Origin: Torulaspora globosa
Taxonomy: Eukaryota > Ascomycota > Saccharomycetes > Saccharomycetales > Saccharomycetaceae
Direction of reading: 5' to 3'
Length of the DNA: 64,000 bases
Assembly (NCBI RefSeq): GCF_014133895.1
Contig: NC_050727.1
Coordinates: 1 to 64,000, forward strand
Part shown: one piece after another, positions 49,705 through 60,409 of the stretch
Layout of the letters: each line of letters begins with the position of its first letter
How positions within the stretch are numbered: position 1 is the stretch's first letter
Position numbers and translations under genes: made by a program
The notes under the pieces: generated by a model
Told to the model about the DNA's origin: nothing
Database searches by the model: none
What the model saw: only the letters and a program-made list of their open reading frames with translations

Positions 49705-51398
49705 CACCGGTCTGCTTCAGTCAATTCCAGTTCACTTCGCTTCACTACGGGTGTCTAATACTAATCCTGCCGTTCAGTTAAAAGTTTTCTTAATGCAACG
49801 GTAACCGCTTTAATCAGCTCTTAAGTATGACAAATCAAACGCGAGATGCGACAGGGAAAAACGAGCGATGCCTACTTCCATCCAAAGTGAGATCAAAATG
49901 CGGCTCATCTCCGCTTAAAGTTCTGAAAGCCTTGGCATATCACTTTGTTGCTGTTGGAGCCCTGATTACGCGATATGACAATAGCAGTGGCTTAAATCCG
50001 GCTTCCGTGGGACTTCGGTCCGCGGAACTCATTGCTCGAGTTTGCTAGCCGTCGTGTGAGATGATATCACGCGATGGTCGCCCGATAATCAAAGCGGCGG
50101 CTAGCTGAACCTTCAACTTCCATCTGATCGATCGCCGCATTACAGCCATTGACATATGTTTGATGGTGTTTCGAATGATGCAATTCATTTGTCTCGGCTG
50201 AGATATATGGTTCTAAGGCATCGTAGACCAGCCAAGCTCTGGTACTGTGACCTTCATAATGGCTTCACAACTCCGGAGTCGATGTTAGAGATACTTGGCC
50301 TCGAGAGTAATATAGCATCATCTTGTATACTCTACTCCCGAATTCTCAAGCTCTAGACTCACTCACAAATTAGCTGCCCGCAGGGTGCTGGGTAATGCAG
50401 AGATGCGTCGATTGGCAACCGAGGTAAAACGCTCATGCCAAGAGGTTTCTACTATATATGCCACAAAAACAGACTGAAAAAAGGGCGCAATGATGCACGT
50501 GATCTTGGCGGCTAATTCCCAGCGTGGCGAATATAAAGACCCTCGTTCTCTTCACCAGACTAGAGCAGCTCTGAAGTTGCTATAACAAGACAGGAAAGTT
50601 GCTGGAAACCGGGGAGCTGGAAATGTAACCAAAAGTTTTATGGTCCAGAGGCTCGGTTTGAGACAGACGCGATTCGAGAAGAGCCAAATTTCCGCGGTCG
50701 GCGCAATAGAGGGGAGTCGAATATTTGAGACTTGACATGAAGCTATTGCAAGGTATATCGTATGTTAAGTTCGCTCCTGCGCGAACCGGGAACGATATCG
50801 ATGTTGTTCAATTTGTGGCGACCAGTGATGAGAAGATGGCTGGAAAGAGAGATTTGACACAGCCGGTGGAGACGCGAATGGGCAAAACATTGGTCTGCTC
50901 TTGCACGGAATAGGTCTCGGTTGCTGTGTCTGCTTCTCGCCGTCAAATCTGCGCCTTGAGACAAATCAAACTTGGAATTTCTCGGACGTCATCCAGCGTG
51001 ATATCTCAGAAGAGTGGTATACACAGAGTCGTTGTCGGCCGCTTAGCGTCTCTACAGAGGCAGCAGATCGGATTTATGAGTTCCAGTTCGGCGTCACAAG
51101 AGACGACCGGTACTGTTTCGGCCTCGCTTTTGTGAAAATATTTTCAACAAAACACAATTGCAGACAAAATAATGATTTAACCATGGCTAGAAGTTTCCTC
51201 AAGAGGGTGTGACAGAGCTTGGGTTTTGGGGACTTACATTTTGTCACGAGAGTACTTGACTGGCGTCATATTGGTGCAGTTTTCTTCATTTCGGTGACCA
51301 GAAAGCACAGTTGAAACCTGATTAGCCAGTTTGTGACGTTTCGGTCATCAAAGCAGCTAATTTTGAGCCCTCCGTTAGGATAATACCAAAGCTGCAAC
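49705..51398. other. 1.7-kb divergent intergenic region YOR1/PSE1
   Basis: No gene recognised; frames up to 103 codons are unconvincing. It contains a perfect PDRE (50019-50026), two near matches (TCCGTGGG at 50004, TCCGCGGT at 50691), ATCACGTG inverted near 50494 and TATAAAG near 50532. Its length is unusual for this compact block, so an unseen RNA or a lost gene is possible. Confidence 0.5.
50019..50026. promoter_or_regulatory. Pleiotropic drug response element (Pdr1/Pdr3-type) of YOR1
   Basis: TCCGCGGA, the palindromic consensus bound by Pdr1/Pdr3, 312 bp upstream of YOR1. YOR1 is a known target of these factors in S. cerevisiae, which makes the site likely functional. Confidence 0.7.
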
Positions 51399-54300
51399 AT
51401 GTCTGCGCTGCCAGAAGAGGTCAATAACACTTTAATCAAGGTTCTTCATGGCTTTGCATCTGCCGACAATGAGACGCGTGCTGCAGCTGAGAAGACTTTG
51501 AACCAAGATTGGATCACTGCAACTAATATTGAAGTGCTTTTGATTTTTTTCTCCGAGCAAGCCTCTTTTTCTCAGGATCTGACTTCTGCTGCCCTTTCAG
51601 CCGTTCTGTTCAGGAAATTGGCGCTAAGAGCCCCTCCATCGTCCAAGACTGTCATCATCGCTAAGAATATCACACAGATTAGTTCAAATGGTCTCAACCA
51701 AATAAGAGCCACTTTACTGAAGGGCTTCGTGTCGGAAAGGCCTGGAAATATAAGACACAAGCTCTCCGATGCAATAGCGGAGTGTGCACAGGAGGATCTC
51801 CCAGAATGGCCTGAATTGTTGCAAACCCTCATCGAGGCGCTCAAAAACGAGGACCCAAACTTCAGGGAATCAAGCTTCAGAATCCTCTCGATCGTGCCAC
51901 ATCTGATCAACAGCGTTGATGTGATGAACATTTTACCTATATTCGAAGCCGGGTTTACTGATTCTAACGATGACGTCAAAATTGCTGCCGTTACTGCATT
52001 TGTTGGTTACTTCAAGCAGCTACCGAAGGCGCATTGGTCTAAGATAGGCGTTCTTCTGCCCAGTCTGCTCAACAGTTTACCTAAATTTCTCGACGACGGG
52101 AAAGACGATGCTTTGGCATCTGTTTTTGAATCACTGATCGAATTGGTCGAACTCGCTCCAAAACTCTTTAAAGACATGTTTGACCAATTAATTCAATTTG
52201 CCAGCATAGTCATCAAGTTGACAGATCTTGAAACACCAGCCAGAACGACAGCCTTAGAGCTACTCACTGTCTTCAGTGAAAACTCCCCTCAAATGTGCAA
52301 ATCAAATCCAAACTATGCACAGTCCATGATCGTGGCCACTCTCCTCATGATGACGGAGGTATCAATCGACGATGATGACGCGACCGATTGGAGAGAATCG
52401 GACGACGCTGAAGATGAGGAAGAAGAGGTTGCATATGATCACGCACGTCAAGCTCTTGATCGTATCTCTCTGAAATTAGGAGGAAAGTACTTGGCAGCTC
52501 CACTTTTCCAATACTTGCAAGAAATGATCTCTTCTTCTCAATGGAGAGAACGCTTTGGTGCTCTGATGGCCCTCTCATCAGCAGCCGAAGGATGCCGCGA
52601 TGTTTTGATAGGCGAGATCCCAAAAATTTTGGATATGGTTTTACCTTTGATTAACGATCCTCATCCAAGGGTCCAATATGGATGCTGCAACGTCCTGGGA
52701 CAGATTTCGACAGATTTCGCCCCACTGATTCAGAGGACCTCCCATGACACAATCCTACCTGCATTGATCTCCAAATTAACGAATGAATCGATCGATAGGG
52801 TCCAAACGCATGCCGCAGCAGCTTTGGTCAATTTTTCAGAGCATGCAAATCAAGCGATTTTAGAGCCATACTTGGACAGTCTTTTAACGAACTTACTGAC
52901 TTTACTACAGAGCAGCAAGCTATATGTGCAAGAGCAGGCGCTAACCACTATTGCTTTCATTGCCGAAGCTGCGGAGAAGAAATTCATCAAATATTACGAT
53001 ACACTGATGCCACAGCTAATAAACGTTTTGAAAATGGATGTCGATGGAGCCAACCGGGTTTTAAAGGGAAAGTGCATTGAATGCGCAACTCTCATTGCAC
53101 TAGCTGTGGGAAAAGAGAAATTTTCTGAGCATTCGCAAGAATTAGTCAACTTGCTCATACTATACCAAAATAATGGTATCCAAGATGATGATCCTATCAA
53201 AACATACCTGGAGCATGGCTGGAGTAGGATATGCAGAATTTTAAGAGAAGATTTCGTTCCTCTACTTCCAATTGTGCTCCCCCCATTAATCGAAACGGCC
53301 AAAGCAACACAGGATGTAAGCTTAATCGAGGAGGAAGAAGCCGCTAATTTCCAACAGTATGTTGATTGGGATGTAGTGCAGATCCAAGGTAAGCATATTG
53401 CTATACACACATCCATACTTGACGACAAGGTTTCAGCTATGGAACTGCTGCAAGTTTATAGCACTGTACTCAAGAGCCAATTTGCTGGATTTGTCAGTGA
53501 AATTATGAATGACATAGCAATTCCTTCCATCGATTTTTACCTTCACGACGGTGTGCGAGCAACAGGTGCGGGCTTAATACCAGTTTTATTGTCTTGCTTG
53601 ATCTCAGCGGTTGGGTTACAGAATGATGAGGTACAACAACTCTGGTTATCAGCTTCCTCGAAACTAATATCTGGGATTATGTCGGAGCCAATGGCAGAAA
53701 TCACACAGATATATCATTCAGCATTGGTAGATGCAATCAATACGATGGGTGAAGGATGTTTGACGGAGGAAGCACAGGAGAGGTTCACTAAGGGAGTTTC
53801 TGCTAATTTAACAGACGTGTTCGAACGTGTTAGACAGCGCCACACAGAAGATGATGAATATAACGAGGAAGTGGATCAAGAATATGAAGACTTTACTGAC
53901 GAGGACCTCTTGGATGAGATTAATAAGTCTATTGGAGCCTTTTTCAAATCCACCAAGGGCCAGTATTTGTCTCATTTCCGAAGTTTGTGGCCCATAGTTT
54001 CCACCTATCTCCAAGACACTGAGATTGTACTAACTCTTTTCGCTTTAGTTGCCATTGGCGATATGATTCAATACAGTGGCGAAAATGCCGCTGTTTATAA
54101 AGATGAAATTGTAACCAAACTATCAACCTACTTGATTTCTCCAGAACCAAGTATTCGCCAAGCCGCAGCCTATACAATTGGTGTTTGCGCCCAGTATGCT
54201 CCCTCCACGTATGGTGACTTTTGTGTATCCTCTCTAGAGGTTCTATTCCAGGTGATCGGCATTCCAGACGCCAAGTCTGACGAAAACCAAACAGCCACTG

Positions 54301-54677
54301 AAAATGCAAGTGCTGCCATAGCGAAAATATTGCACTCTTTTGGCAGCAACATTCCTGATGTGAATAGATACGTTGAAAACTGGCTGCAAAGTCTTCCTAT
54401 AGTTGTCGATGACGAAGCTGCAGCTTTCGCTTACAAGTTTTTGAACCACCTGATTGATATCCAGTCGCCTGCGGTAACAGGCTCTCCAAACATCCCCAAA
54501 CTGGTTGGCAGTGTCGTACAAGCATTGCAGCATAAATCCATCTCGGGAAAAAATGCTGCGGCTGTTGTCGAGTCAACAAAAAGATTACTAGGAACTTTAC
54601 CTCAAGAAGAGGCAATGGGTATCTTCCAGAACTATCCTCCCGATCTGATGCAAACTGTTCAGGCTTGGTTCTCTTAA
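51399..54677 (+). CDS. PSE1: Karyopherin beta-3 / importin Kap121
   Basis: 1092 residues (S. cerevisiae Pse1 1089), a nuclear import receptor of the importin-beta family for ribosomal proteins, Pho4, Ste12 and other cargoes. It is made throughout of HEAT repeats: VNNTLIKVLHGFASADNETRAAAEKTLNQDW at the importin-beta N-terminal domain, RIVP-like helix pairs, an acidic loop (DDDDATDWRESDDAEDEEEE, about residues 325-345) characteristic of the Kap121/IPO5 group, QYGCCNVLGQISTDFAP, and a second acidic loop EDDEYNEEVDQEYEDFTDED (about 815-835). It ends VQAWFS. ATG 51399 is fixed by homology. Corresponds to YMR308C. Intact, no introns. Confidence 0.97.
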   Translation: MSALPEEVNNTLIKVLHGFASADNETRAAAEKTLNQDWITATNIEVLLIFFSEQASFSQDLTSAALSAVLFRKLALRAPPSSKTVIIAKNITQISSNGLNQIRATLLKGFVSERPGNIRHKLSDAIAECAQEDLPEWPELLQTLIEALKNEDPNFRESSFRILSIVPHLINSVDVMNILPIFEAGFTDSNDDVKIAAVTAFVGYFKQLPKAHWSKIGVLLPSLLNSLPKFLDDGKDDALASVFESLIELVELAPKLFKDMFDQLIQFASIVIKLTDLETPARTTALELLTVFSENSPQMCKSNPNYAQSMIVATLLMMTEVSIDDDDATDWRESDDAEDEEEEVAYDHARQALDRISLKLGGKYLAAPLFQYLQEMISSSQWRERFGALMALSSAAEGCRDVLIGEIPKILDMVLPLINDPHPRVQYGCCNVLGQISTDFAPLIQRTSHDTILPALISKLTNESIDRVQTHAAAALVNFSEHANQAILEPYLDSLLTNLLTLLQSSKLYVQEQALTTIAFIAEAAEKKFIKYYDTLMPQLINVLKMDVDGANRVLKGKCIECATLIALAVGKEKFSEHSQELVNLLILYQNNGIQDDDPIKTYLEHGWSRICRILREDFVPLLPIVLPPLIETAKATQDVSLIEEEEAANFQQYVDWDVVQIQGKHIAIHTSILDDKVSAMELLQVYSTVLKSQFAGFVSEIMNDIAIPSIDFYLHDGVRATGAGLIPVLLSCLISAVGLQNDEVQQLWLSASSKLISGIMSEPMAEITQIYHSALVDAINTMGEGCLTEEAQERFTKGVSANLTDVFERVRQRHTEDDEYNEEVDQEYEDFTDEDLLDEINKSIGAFFKSTKGQYLSHFRSLWPIVSTYLQDTEIVLTLFALVAIGDMIQYSGENAAVYKDEIVTKLSTYLISPEPSIRQAAAYTIGVCAQYAPSTYGDFCVSSLEVLFQVIGIPDAKSDENQTATENASAAIAKILHSFGSNIPDVNRYVENWLQSLPIVVDDEAAAFAYKFLNHLIDIQSPAVTGSPNIPKLVGSVVQALQHKSISGKNAAAVVESTKRLLGTLPQEEAMGIFQNYPPDLMQTVQAWFS

Positions 54678-55084
54678 TGTCATTATAACATTTTCTGCAT
54701 ATATTGTGTAATTTCCTCATACATCTCATTTGTCGGTTCAGCTTTTTATGATTTCGTGGGCCAAGATCATTTTCAGTTTTTTCTCACGACAATATTATCT
54801 GAATGCTTCTGAAATTAAACGCCCTATTAACCTTCATGATAAATCGCCAAGTCATCGTAATGAATATTTGAATAGCTCATCAAGATAAACTATTTGAGGT
54901 CACTTTCCGATCTAGTGAACAGCTTTCTTGCCAAACCTGCAAGAACCGAAAAGAGAGCTGGAAGCACGGGCAGCGAATATTTTGAGCGTTACGATGTATT
55001 GTGCCAGAATTATTAGAATTAAGAACCTCCTGCTGGTTGTCGATCCTATTTGCTGGCGCCAGACCGATGTAGTTGTGTACTTTG
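54678..55084. other. PSE1 3' flank, no gene
   Basis: A/T-rich for the first 200 bp (terminator region), then unremarkable sequence. Minus-strand frames extend in from the dispersed repeat copy B but are not conserved beyond it. Confidence 0.5.
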
Positions 55085-55303
55085 CAGGGGTCACGTTGTT
55101 GGATACATTTGTTGAGATCTGAGGGAGTATCGAAGTGCGTAAGAAACCACGAAATTAGGTCATGTAACCATGAGTGACCGGGCGAGTCGCCAATGGCTGT
55201 ATTTGAGTCATGTCCTTGAGTCAGGGGCAAACATGAGTCGTGTTCGTCAGCTCGCTTCGCGTCTCCCTTGGCGACAAATGAAGCTTCTTTTTTTGGTGTA
55301 AAT
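55085..55303 (-). repeat. Dispersed repeat, copy B
   Basis: On the minus strand it follows copy A (8644-8868) block by block: CACCAAAAAAAGAAGC, TCATTTGTCGCCAAGGGA, ACGCGAAGC, ATGACTCA, ACTCATGG, ATGACC, TTCGTGG, CAACAA, ATCCAACAAC. There is no biotin gene next to this copy. Minus-strand reading over it gives HDSNTAIGDSPGHSW where copy A gives HDSDTVIGDSSGYSW in its own frame, so a short conserved reading frame cannot be excluded. Confidence 0.7.
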
Positions 55304-56012
55304 CAGAGGTCTTGACATATTGAAGTCGTCAAAAGCTTCAAAAACGTGGCAAAAGTTCAATTACTGTAGAATTGGCCTGGCGCTGACAGTGGCACATCCC
55401 GCAAACTTGTCCACCCGTTATGTGGAGCGCGCAAGATTATCACATTATGCAGTGGAACACTGCAGGTATGCAACATTTAGCATGAAATAAATAAGGTGAA
55501 AGGCTGTTTTGAGTCCCTTTTTAAACCAGGCGGGATTGCTTATGTATGGAACTGTCAAGGTGGCCATAAAAGGAAGCGAACCAGGCACCCCTCGAGTTAT
55601 TCGGACTTTTGCAGCAAAAGCATTCAATTCCAATGAGCCATCAACCGCCTTGCTACTGATACTAGGGCTCTTATGTGTACAGATGAAAGGGGTCCTTGGC
55701 CGACATTCTTACCGGTTTCCGCAGCTGCAGCAGATTGCCTGTAGCAGACCATATTGAAACTTCTACGGCACGACAAGCCTCGCCGCCTACGGCACCATGC
55801 GTTGGCGAATAGGCATACTTGGTGGTGCCATTGATTTTTTGTCCTATATTGGATTAATTAATCTTAGATACGGTAGAGGCGTTAGCCATGTTTTCGGTAT
55901 TAAATTGCAAGTATTAAATTACAGCGCAGGACTGTATGTGACATCTTTCAGCACCGCATCGATTGTGAAGTTCGCTACACTAAAAGAAAATCCTTGCAAA
56001 CGTCAGCCGGCT
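55304..56012. other. Gap, no gene seen
   Basis: Sequence between the dispersed repeat and the broken small gene. Short frames only (for example 55509-55757, 55797-56141 plus strand), none with recognisable features. Contains TTAATTAA (about 55854). Confidence 0.45.
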
Positions 56013-56720
56013 TCACATTCCGCAATCACCTGTAAAACAGTCATAATAATCATTGCATTGACCATCCACACCGCCATAAGTGTTGAAATATATCTCTCCG
56101 TGCATGGCTGTTTGAACGTCACCGTTATTAAAGCCATTTGATGATATATCACCCAGATCATTCCCTATTGTTGGAGACACAATACTTATAACCATCATTT
56201 GCCTGCATGAAACCGTACATCTCCTGTTCTAACTGGTCATCGTGTATATTATTGACCCAGTTGAGTGATAAGTCGCGTTGACATTATCATAATTATATGA
56301 TACCCAAGATGCGTCAAATGACCCTCTCTTTGCATGTGACATGTTCGCCCAACCTCGAGCTAAAGTGTATTACCGAAGCTGTATCCCGTTGGGATGGTTG
56401 TCAAAGATTTGACTAACAACATTGCTTTGAGAAGAACTACTAATGAGATTGCCAATAGGACTCGCAGCAAGAGTCAGCAACGCCCTTTCAGTGACTGGTC
56501 CTCCATTTCCCCCTCCATTTCCCCCCCTATAACCTGCAATATTGGCTGCAGCCATCAAAGCAGCAAACACATAGGTAACTATGCACAACGGGCCAGTAGA
56601 CAAGCTGCACAACGCGACAGCCATAACCCCCCATATTCCTGCCATTTCTAGAGAGACGCCTGCTGGGCCTCTTGCCGTATCCATTTGAACTGCTCTCCTC
56701 ATAAATTGAGCCCCAACCAT
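56013..56720 (-). pseudogene. Broken small gene, membrane segments plus Cys-bearing tail, family unknown
   Basis: The minus-strand start (ATG at 56720) has a TATA box (GGTATAAAAAC) about 40 bp upstream. The first 116 codons encode a short N-terminus, two adjacent hydrophobic segments (GIWGVMAVALCSLS and CIVTYVFAALMAAA), a Gly/Asn-rich linker and a Ser-rich piece, then a stop at 56370. Protein-like sequence continues on the same strand: WVSYNYDNVNAT after the stop, EMYGFMQANDGYKYC in a shifted frame near 56185-56230, and finally GEIYFNTYGGVDGQCND back in the first frame to 56013. I infer one ancestral gene of about 235 codons broken by a stop and at least two frame changes. The layout (hydrophobic front, Cys-containing polar tail) resembles secreted or killer-type small proteins, but no family is recognised. 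It lies beside hAT-2. Confidence 0.55.
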
Positions 56721-56973
56721 TTTCGTGTGACGTTTACTGAGTTATAGGGGTCAATGTTTTTATACCCGAGACGGACAACAAATGCGCCAAGTGAAACCTT
56801 CATGTTGCCTTGGTTGCGTTAAGTGAATCTCCGCGGGAATTTAAAACGATCATATTGTCTTCGTGGCTTGATGTATAGAAGACGTCGGGTTTGTATTTTG
56901 TCTTTTCTACGGGCACCGCGGGGAGCGCCAAAGGGACCTGGAGGCACCCGTGCAAGAGATTTACGTGGAGCAG

Positions 56974-56991
56974 CACTGGGGACGAATACGA
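56974..56991 (+). repeat. hAT-2 left terminal inverted repeat
   Basis: 18 bases starting CACTGGGG, exact inverse of 60410-60427, followed by GAATAC subterminal repeats. Confidence 0.9.
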
Positions 56992-57247
56992 CGAATACAG
57001 AAAAATGGCCTGCGAATACAATATTCTTGGAATTTCGTGAATAACATCACTTTGCACGCGAATAAAATCATTCTCTACGTGAATACAATCACGTTCGACG
57101 GAAAACACACGTAGCCGCTGATATACAATGGTCCAAAGGCCAAAGGTATAAGCTATAGCTAGTCCATGATTGGGATCTATTAGAAAGGTCGTGGGTATAT
57201 AGGAGCTATAGTAGCATAGTTTTATTTTCAAGAGCGACCACAGGAAA

Positions 57248-60205
57248 TCATTCCTCTTCCTCACTAGAATCGCTGTCTGAGTAAATTGGAATGTATAACG
57301 GTGAATCTTCAGTTCCTGCTGGACATACATCAGTGATTTCTGGCTCAGTTTCCTCATCCTGAATCCACTGCTCTACCGGAATATCATCAATTTTCTGTAA
57401 ACCATGACCCATTCCAAAACACTTGAGTCGGTTACGCAGAACCATTGTGCGTTTCAGATTCGTACTTGACAATGAGAACCTATTCTCCAGTGCTGTCTTG
57501 CTGATCGAAAAAAATCTTTCTACATGAGCCGATGATAGCTTTGTATAATAGAAAGATAGAGCCAATTCAAACAAACCTGGATATCTATCTTGATTTGCGA
57601 TCCAATAATCGAGGTAACTAATGTCAGTTTGAATCGGTTCTTCCAGGTAACACTCCCATTCATTTTTGGAGTTTATAGCATTAACATACTTGCGTCTATG
57701 TCTACGCAGTTGCTTGAAAACCTTATAGCTTCTGCTGCGTGGATCCAAGGCAGCACGGGTTAAATCTTTTTGTACCTGACGGCTCCTGTTTTCTTTTACT
57801 CTATTCCTGAAATTGAACAGATAGTAATCCACATATCTTTCAGAAAGATCCAAAATCTGTTGCTGAAAGTCCTCTTCGAAAGCACTCTTGAGGATCGCAG
57901 TTTTGCAAAATGGTTGCAAAAGATGCGCTACCCAATATCCTGGTTCGGCAAGAGCAAGGCTCATGTATTTCTTAAACTTGGGATATGCGTCTTCGATGAT
58001 TGCAAGTAGATGGGTTAGTACGCTTGGTTCCACGGAAGATAAATGCCTCTTTTTAAGACCTAAAATTCGCAAATGATCGACTTTAGTTGAGCCATTCCTT
58101 ACTTCCCTGCATGATTTGAAAAAATCGTCAATTTGAAGATAGTATTCAATGCCATTTGGTAGATTATCGAGCATGTCATCCTGTAGCAGCATTGTGTACT
58201 CATCGAATATTCGAGTTAGACGAAGAAATATCTTCAGAACCTCTATTTCAGACGGCTCGTAACAGAATAAGGACAGATCATCCGATGTGAGCTGGAATCG
58301 CTTGTCCAATCGATTCTCGAAGTAAAAATCCTTCAGAGGTCCTGTCAGCTTTAAAAACACGGAAAGCTGCCTATAACGGGATACAAACCGAGTACAATTA
58401 TACCTTGGGATCGTTTTCGGAGTAAACTCCCTCAACTTATTTCTGATGAAGACATTTCTCTTCAAAATTACAGTTAATCGATCTATTCTGGATAATAAAG
58501 AGCTCTCAGATTTCTCAAATCCAGCCATTACATCTTGGAAAACTCGGTTTAGTAGATGATTCATGCATCTTACTTTTACTAATCCTCCCTCCTTATTAAC
58601 TCCTGGTGCGCCTTTAATGTCATGATCCAGCTCGCTAAGCATGGAGATGTTGTTGGAACCACTGTCAACAGTAACACTGCTGATTTTGCTTCCAATTGAG
58701 AAGCTTCTTAACGATCTCAATAAAGCCTCCTTCAAATTACTGCCTGTATGTCTTTCTTCGCTTAAATCCACAAAATCTATAATGTGAACATTTGGAGTTC
58801 CATTGGTTGTCACATCTCGGATAGTTAATCTGTCTCTGCCTCTGCGCAAATTAGGGCAGAACGAGACAAGAATAGCCAGATAGCTCTTTTGATTCGAGGA
58901 AGTCCACATGTCTAGAATAATATTGTAATTTAAAGACTTTCTCAGCGTATCTCTCATTTGAAGGTTAAATTGCTCCTCATATTTCTCCATCGTAGATACT
59001 AATCCCTTCCTCGAGGAAATGTAATTATGACTTCTGGCACCGGAACACTCCAAAAGTTTCTTGAAAGCGGGAGCTTCGGCCGTACTAAAAGGAATAATAG
59101 TCTCAATGAACAGATTCAGTTGGTTTATCCTGAGCTCGTTCGCGTACATGAAATTTAGCAGCTCGCGTCTGAGCCCAAATGGCTTCTTATTTATTGAAAG
59201 CACCCCTTTGATATCACTAAGCTGCGGTTGGCTCTTTTTCAGCTTCGTGCTAAACAGCTCAAAATCCTGTCTATGGTTTCTTCTGAGGTGTACGATGATG
59301 TTGAACGAGGTCGGATTGCCTTTGAGTGTAAAAACATGTCTGCAATCGCCATACTTACAGATGGCGTGCGGTTCAGGTGCAGCGTATTTGGTAACCCAAA
59401 TACGATAAGGAGATGTCTTAAGCCACGACTCTAGCTTTGCCAGATCACTTTCTGGCACGTTTCGCTCAGTAGTATGTTCAATATCTGGTTTATCGAAAGG
59501 ATTCATGGAAAATTCGTCAAACCCGAACTTATATTTGCTTTTGAATGCTTCCTCCAAGCTTAAAGTTCCCGCTTCGTCACTCTCGCTGGCTGATGTTTGA
59601 TTGCCATGTTCCTCGCTGCTCTCTGTTGAATCTGTAGAGTTGTGACTGTAAAATTGCTCAGGCTGAAGAGACATATCATGATGTCCTGGACCGTAAGCCA
59701 AGTTGTTAGTCGGAAAATTTATTATCTGTCGGATTGTTGACGTACCCAATCGTTGCAGTGGCCTCCCAGACAGATCTTGCGTCACAATGATGGAATTTTC
59801 CTGCGACTCTTGAGGGAGGGACACTCTCTGATTAAATTCCGTCGGTTCTTCTTTATCAGCAGCACTAGTCAAACGTTGTCTCATTTCAATCTGGCCTTTT
59901 TCCGTTTCGGAGCTATGTTCAGTTTGCATGCCACTTGGTAATGAATGGATATGGTCAATAGATCTATCTGAGAACTGGTTTCCATCCTGCTGATCATTTC
60001 CTGAAATCTTATCAATTTGATTGCTGTCGAAGAAATTCTGTCCATCTAACGGATCTTCTAAGGCATTCCCAGGGCTGTCAGAAACGAGGGTATCAGAGCA
60101 ACTAGGCTCGTCAAGGGAGTTTCTTCTCGTCTTGTCGCCCTTGCTTGTAGCACCGCTATTCAGTTGTTTGTAATTGTGCTTTTTTCTAGTTCTGAGATTA
60201 TACAT
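57248..60205 (-). CDS. hAT-2 transposase
   Basis: 985 residues, ATG at 60205. A long polar N-terminal region (about 270 residues) precedes a BED-type finger with C-x4-C and H-x4-H (CKYGDC...HLRRNH, about 285-312). The RNase H-like core shows ILDMWTSSNQKSYLAILVSF (first Asp), TVDSGSNN (second Asp) and CMNHLLNRVF (C-x-x-H). The hAT dimerisation region is DYWIANQDRYPGLFELALSFYYTKLSSAHVERFFSIS...LSSTNLKRTMVLRNRL (about 855-925), with the third acidic residue in HVER. An acidic Ser/Glu tail (DSDSSEEEE) ends it. Block order matches hAT-1 but identity is low. The frame is fully open. Either the element is still competent or the protein has been kept for a host role; the sequence alone does not decide. 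Confidence 0.9.
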   Translation of the reverse strand: MYNLRTRKKHNYKQLNSGATSKGDKTRRNSLDEPSCSDTLVSDSPGNALEDPLDGQNFFDSNQIDKISGNDQQDGNQFSDRSIDHIHSLPSGMQTEHSSETEKGQIEMRQRLTSAADKEEPTEFNQRVSLPQESQENSIIVTQDLSGRPLQRLGTSTIRQIINFPTNNLAYGPGHHDMSLQPEQFYSHNSTDSTESSEEHGNQTSASESDEAGTLSLEEAFKSKYKFGFDEFSMNPFDKPDIEHTTERNVPESDLAKLESWLKTSPYRIWVTKYAAPEPHAICKYGDCRHVFTLKGNPTSFNIIVHLRRNHRQDFELFSTKLKKSQPQLSDIKGVLSINKKPFGLRRELLNFMYANELRINQLNLFIETIIPFSTAEAPAFKKLLECSGARSHNYISSRKGLVSTMEKYEEQFNLQMRDTLRKSLNYNIILDMWTSSNQKSYLAILVSFCPNLRRGRDRLTIRDVTTNGTPNVHIIDFVDLSEERHTGSNLKEALLRSLRSFSIGSKISSVTVDSGSNNISMLSELDHDIKGAPGVNKEGGLVKVRCMNHLLNRVFQDVMAGFEKSESSLLSRIDRLTVILKRNVFIRNKLREFTPKTIPRYNCTRFVSRYRQLSVFLKLTGPLKDFYFENRLDKRFQLTSDDLSLFCYEPSEIEVLKIFLRLTRIFDEYTMLLQDDMLDNLPNGIEYYLQIDDFFKSCREVRNGSTKVDHLRILGLKKRHLSSVEPSVLTHLLAIIEDAYPKFKKYMSLALAEPGYWVAHLLQPFCKTAILKSAFEEDFQQQILDLSERYVDYYLFNFRNRVKENRSRQVQKDLTRAALDPRSRSYKVFKQLRRHRRKYVNAINSKNEWECYLEEPIQTDISYLDYWIANQDRYPGLFELALSFYYTKLSSAHVERFFSISKTALENRFSLSSTNLKRTMVLRNRLKCFGMGHGLQKIDDIPVEQWIQDEETEPEITDVCPAGTEDSPLYIPIYSDSDSSEEEE

Positions 60206-60409
60206 TGAAACTAATCGAAGCCACCTAAGCTATCCTATTCAGGGACCAGACATGGTAGCATGGAAGTGATGAAGTTGTTGATTGAAGTCAACGTTTTACG
60301 TTCGCTTCTCACTTAACGTGTAGAGATGTATTCGCGTTTGTATTCGGCCAATGTTGGTGTTATTCGAGCTTGTATTCATCACTCAATACGTTGTATTTGG
60401 GCTATGTAT

